The notes below the pieces were generated by a model that saw only the letters and a program-made list of their open reading frames with translations, was not told where the DNA came from and made no database searches. This document shows, piece by piece, positions 59,101 through 64,000 of a DNA stretch of 64,000 nt (its first letter is position 1; the number at the start of each line of letters is the position of its first letter). This DNA comes from Cristatella mucedo. Taxonomy: Eukaryota > Bryozoa > Phylactolaemata > Cristatellidae. A program made the position numbers and the translations under genes. The stretch covers positions 1-64,000 of the forward strand of contig WPIO01000359.1 in assembly GCA_009760855.2 (NCBI GenBank). Direction: 5' to 3'.

Positions 59101-62100
59101 CATTCAATAACTCATTACCTTACAAGTAGTACCTTTGACCGAAGGCGTTCCGAGTAAGTTATCTCTACTAATAAAACCATTTACGCGTCTTTTTTCCGTA
59201 AACATGTATCCTTGAGTATTATAAATAATCGCAAGAAATGACCATTAACTTACTGGTAATACCTTCGATCTGCAAGTGTTCCGCACAAGTTATCTCTCCC
59301 GATACAGCTTTTTACGCGTGTTTTTTTGGAAATATATAGCCTTTACTGTTAAAAATCCTCCCGTGAAAGAATTACCTATCTTGCCGGTAGTACCTTCAAA
59401 CCGCATGAGTTCCGAGTTAGTTATCCGCCCTGCTAAAGCCTTTTAAGCGTGTTTTCTTCCGGAAATAAACGTCACTTAGGGTAATAAATAGTCTCAACAG
59501 ATTATGACTTATTTTACTGGTAGTACCTTATAACTGCAGGCGTTCCGAGTACTTTATTTCCCCTGGTAAAACCATATACGCTAGTTTTGTTCCGGTAATA
59601 AATATGCTTCTGTTTCATAAGTATTCACAATAAATACCTCGTCATCCCGATGGTCGATCATTCACTTGAAGTGATGATTATCTTACTAGTAATACATTCC
59701 ATCCGCAAGCGTTCCGAATAGGTTATCACTCCTAATAGATCTATTTACGCGTCTATCTTTTGGAAATATATATCCCTTAGTGTCATAAGTAGTCCTTTAA
59801 ATAATTAAGTATCTTCCTCGTGATACCTTCCAGCAGCAGGTACTCCACGTACTTTATCTCTCCTGCAAAATCCGTTTGAGCGTATTTTCAATCGGAAATA
59901 TATAGCCTTCACAGTTTTAAGTAGTCTCAAAAGACAATTATCATACTGGTAGTACCTACCACCTGCAGCCCTTTGAAAGACGTTATCCTCCCTGCAAAGA
60001 TCATGTACGCATCTTTCCTTCCGAAAATATATATCCTTTATTGTTATAATTAATCTTAATTGATCCTTCGTTATCCCGCTAGTAGATCCTTCAAAACGCC
60101 GACCTTCCGAGTAAGTTGTCAACTTTGCTCAAACTACTTACGCGTCTTTTCTTCCGGAAATATATTTTTTAATGTTATTGAGCGTCTCAACAAATAAATC
60201 ATAAACCATACGGTAGATCTTTCAAACAGCAGGCGTTGAAGGTAACTTATCCCCCTGCTGAAACTGTTTTCGCTCCTTATTTTTACAGAAATATATGTAT
60301 CCTTTAGTGCTATAATTAGTCTCAATACGTACTCCGTTAACCAGTCAGTCGAGCATTTAAACGGCCAAGTTTTTGAGTAAGTTATCGTCCCTGCACAAAC
60401 CATTTACGCTTCTTTTCTTCCGGAAATATATATCCTTGAGTCGTATATGTTGGCTCTTTAAATAATTAATTATCTTACTAGAGGTACCTTACGACCGCTG
60501 GCGTTCCAAGTCAGTTATCTACCCTCCCTAAACCATTTACGCGTCTTTGCTGTCCGATTTGTATGTCCTTCAGTGTTATTATTTGTCTAAATAAATACTT
60601 CGTTATCCTACCGGTAGATCGTTAAAACCTACCCCGTTCCGAGTAAGTTTTTTTCCTGCTAAAATATTTACGTGTGTTTATTCCGGAAATATATTTTTTA
60701 GTCTTAATAAGAGTCTCAACAAATAATTCATAAACCCAATGGTAGATCCTTCAAACAGCAGGCGTTGCAGGTAACTTATCCCCCTGCTGAAACTGTTTAC
60801 GCTACTTTTTTCTTACTGAATTCTACACGTCCTTTACGGTTAGAATTACTCTCAATAAGTACTTCGTTAACCGACCAATGGATCTTGTAAACCGCCGGCT
60901 TTTTGAGTAAGTTGTCTTGCCTGCAGAAACAATTCACGTGCCTTTTCTTTTACAGCTGTGTATCCTTTAGTGATACTAATTGTGTCAAAATATGATTTAT
61001 TAGCCCGCGGTGAGATGCATCAAACCGCAGACGTTCTTCTCAACTGAGACTTTTTACGCTACTTTATTCTACTAGAAATATATATCCGTAATGTTATCAT
61101 TATTTTCAATCTATACTTCCTTATCCCTCTGGTGGATCCTTCAAAACGCTGGCCTTGCTAGTAAGTTATCATCTTTGCTCAAACTACTTACGCGTCTTTT
61201 CTTTGGGAAATAAATACCCTTGATTTTTATATATAGGCTCATTCAATAACTCATTACCTTACAAGTAGTACCTTTGACCGAAGGCGTTCCGAGTAAGTTA
61301 TCTCTACTAATAAAACCATTTACGCGTCTTTTTTCCGTAAATATGTATCCTTGAGTATTATAAATAATCGCAAGAAATGACCATTAACTTACTGGTAATA
61401 TCTTCAATCTGCAAGTGTTCCGCACAAGTTATCTCTCCCGATACAGCTTTTTACGCGTGTTTTTTTGGAAATATATAGCCTTTACTGTTAAAAATCCTCC
61501 CGTGAAAGAATTACCTATCTTGCCGGTAGTACCTTCAAACCGCATGAGTTCCGAGTTAGTTATCCGCCCTGCTAAAGCCTTTTACGCGTGTTTTCTTCCG
61601 GAAATAAACGTCATTTAGGGTAATAAATAGTCTCAATAGATTATGACTTATTTTACTGGTAGTACCTTATAACCGCAGGCGTTCCGAGTACTTTATTTCC
61701 CCTGGTAAAACCATATACGCTAGTTTTGTTCCGGTAATAAATATGCTTCTGTTTCATAAGTATTCACAATAAATACCTCGTCATCCCGATGGAGGAGTAG
61801 TACCTACCACCTGCAGCCCTTTGAAAGACGTTAAAAAAAATGCAAAAATCATGTACGCATCTTTCCTTCCGAAAATATATATCCTTTATTGTTATAATTA
61901 ATCTTAATTGATCCTTCGTTATCCCGCTAGTAGATCCTTCAAAACGCCGACCTTCCGAGTAAGTTGTCAACTTTGCTCAAACTACTTACGCGTCTTTTTC
62001 TTCCGGAATTATATTTTTTTAATGTTATTGAGCGTCTCAACAAATAAATCATAAACCTTACGGTAGATCTTTCAAACAGCAGGCGTTGAAGGTAACTTAT

Positions 62101-64000
62101 CCCCCTGCTGAAACTGTTTACGCTCCTTATTTTTACAGAAATATATGTATCCTTTAGTGCTATAAGTAGTCTCAATATGTACTCCGTTAACCCGTCAGTC
62201 GAGCCTTTAAACGGCCGAGTTTTTGAGTAAGTTATCGTCCCTGCACAAACCATTTACGCTTCTTTTCTTCCGGAAATATATATCCTTGAGTCGTATATGT
62301 TGGCTCTTTAAATAATTAATTATCTTACTAGAGGTACCTTACGACCGCTGGCGTTCCAAGTCAGTTATCTACCCTCCCTAAACCATTTACGCGTCTTTGC
62401 TGTCCGATTTGTATGTCCTTCAGTGTTATTATTTGTCTAAATAAATACTTCGTTATCCTACCGGTAGATCGTTAAAACCTACCCCGTTCCGAGTAAGTTT
62501 TTTTCCTGCTAAAATATTTACGTGTGTTTATTACGGAAATATATTTTTTAGTCTTACTAAGAGTCTCAACAAATAATTCATAAACCCAATGGTAGATCCT
62601 TCAAACAGCAGGCGTTGCAGGTAACTTATCCCCCTGCTGAAACTGTTTACGCTACTTTTTTCTTACTGAATTCTACACGTCCTTTACAGTTAGAATTACT
62701 CTCAATAAGTACTTCGTTAACCCGCCAATGGATCTTGTAAACCGCCGGCTTTTTGAGTAAGTTGTCTTGCCTGCAGATGCAATTCACGTGCCTTTTCTTT
62801 TACAGCTGTGTATCCTTTAGTGATACTAATTGTGTCAAAATATGATTTATTAGCCCGCGGTGAGATGCATCAAACCGCAGACGTTCTTCTCAACTGAGAC
62901 TTTTTACGCTTCTTTATTCTACTAGAAATATATATCCGTAATGTTATCATTATTTTCAATCTATACTTCCTTATCCCGCAAGTAGATTCTTCAAAACGCC
63001 GGCCTTGCGAGTAAGTTATCAACTTTGCTCAAACTACTTACCCGTCTTTCCTTCCGGAAATATATTTTTTAGTGTTAATGAGCGTCTCAACAAATAAATC
63101 ATAAAACTTACGGTAGATCTTTCAAACAGCAGGCGTTGAAGGTAACTTATCCCCTTGCTGAAACTGTTTACGCTCCTTATTTTTTACATAAATATATGTA
63201 TCCTTTAGTGCTATAATTAGTCTCAATAAGTACTCCGTTAACCCGTCAGTCGAGCATTTAAACGGCCAAGTTTTTGAGTAAGTTATCGTCCCTGCACAAA
63301 CCATTTACGCTTCTTTTCTTCCGGAAATATATATCGTTGAGTCGTATATGTTGGCTCTTTAAATAATTAATTATCTTACTAGAGGTACCTTACGACCGCT
63401 GGCGTTCCAAGTCAGTTATCTACCCTCCCTAAACCATTTACGCGTCTTTGCTGTCCGATTTGTATGTCCTTCAGTGTTATTATTTGTCTAAATAAATACT
63501 TCGTTATCCTACCGGTAGATCGTTAAAACCTACCCCGTTCCGAGTTAGTTTTTCTCCTGCTAAAATATTTACGTGTGTTTATTCCGGAAATATATTTTTT
63601 AGTCCTAATATGAGTCTCAACAAATAATTCATAAACCCAATGGTAGATCCTTCAAACAGCAGGCGTTGCAGGTAACTTATCCCCCTGCTGAAACTGTTTA
63701 CGCTACTTTTTTCTTACTGAATTCTACACGTCCTTTACGGTTAGAATTACTCTCAATAAGTACTTCGTTAACCCGCCAATGGATCTTGTAAACCGCCGGC
63801 TTTTTGAGTAAGTTGTCTTGCCTGCAAAAACTATTCACGTGCCTTTTCTTTTACAGCTGTGCATCCTTTAGTGATACTAATTGTGTCAAAATATGATTTG
63901 TTAGCCCGCGGTAAGATGTATCAAACCGCAGACGTTCTTCTCAACTGAGACTTTTTACGCTTCTTTATTCTACTAGAAATATATATCCGTAATGTTATCA

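Larger units (their letters stand above)
35360..64000 (+). repeat. Sat132 AT-rich satellite, right part with higher-order repeats
   Basis: More than 210 monomers of about 125-135 bp. Monomer types recur in a fixed order. The right edge of one recognisable type (the reverse complement of ATGGTTTG at caaaccat) lies at 35763, 39839, 41827, 43732, 45437, 47583, 49722, 51876, 54013, 56157, 57207, 60403, 62253 and 63304. Four successive spacings are 2137-2154 bp, so the full higher-order unit is about 2.14 kb (about 16 monomers). Spacings of 1050-1051 bp mark half-length units, and 1705, 1850 and 1905 bp mark internally deleted ones. Copies in the central array differ at few positions. The array runs off the right edge of the window. 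Confidence 0.95.

Noticed and set aside
32936-64000. CENP-B-box-like motif in Sat132 or Sat120
   Set aside because: I looked for TTCGnnnnAnnCGGG by eye and found no convincing match in either monomer, so centromere function rests on array structure only.

Overview
The window is non-coding, repeat-dominated eukaryotic DNA, most probably from an invertebrate animal. The only recognisable protein-coding material is a decayed reverse transcriptase of a jockey-superfamily (CR1/L2-type) non-LTR retrotransposon. I see no intact gene, tRNA, rRNA or CRISPR array. The species cannot be fixed from the sequence. The metazoan call rests on the retrotransposon type, LTR remnants and kilobase-scale satellites; there is no operon-like coding structure.

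Layout. 1-2115 is unit A, a dispersed duplication whose first ~225 bp are diverged monomers of the AT-rich satellite filling the right half of the window. 2116-11017 is a ~120-bp, CpG-rich, dyad-rich satellite (Sat120), split at 4751-5962 by a solo-LTR-like insertion with a 4-bp target duplication (TTAT). 11018-26600 is a very large minisatellite of a degenerate 16-bp unit, split at 20726-21588 by a truncated, inverted relative of that LTR. 26601-27093 is unit B, a fragment of unit A. 27106-27345 is a 17-bp minisatellite. About 27405-31741 is a module bounded by ~150-bp inverted repeats that contains unit C, a near-complete second copy of unit A. Unit C is split by a 1722-bp element (28846-30567) with TG/CA ends and a TATA target duplication; unit A keeps the empty site. 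Then come a CA-type microsatellite, a 14-bp minisatellite, about 340 bp of apparently single-copy DNA and a 15-bp minisatellite.

From 32936 to the end is an AT-rich satellite (Sat132, ~125-135-bp monomers), interrupted at 33931-35359 by the 5'-truncated retrotransposon. From about 37 kb it has higher-order structure: a ~2.14-kb repeat of about 16 monomers, with ~1.05-kb half-length variants and internal deletions.

No genes act together here. The biology is that of a fast-evolving satellite domain: several unrelated tandem families side by side, nested retroelements, higher-order periodicity and local homogenisation. This is the architecture of pericentromeric, centromeric or subtelomeric heterochromatin, though location is inferred and not shown. 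Short open frames that recur across the satellites follow from repeat period and high copy identity, and I do not regard them as genes.
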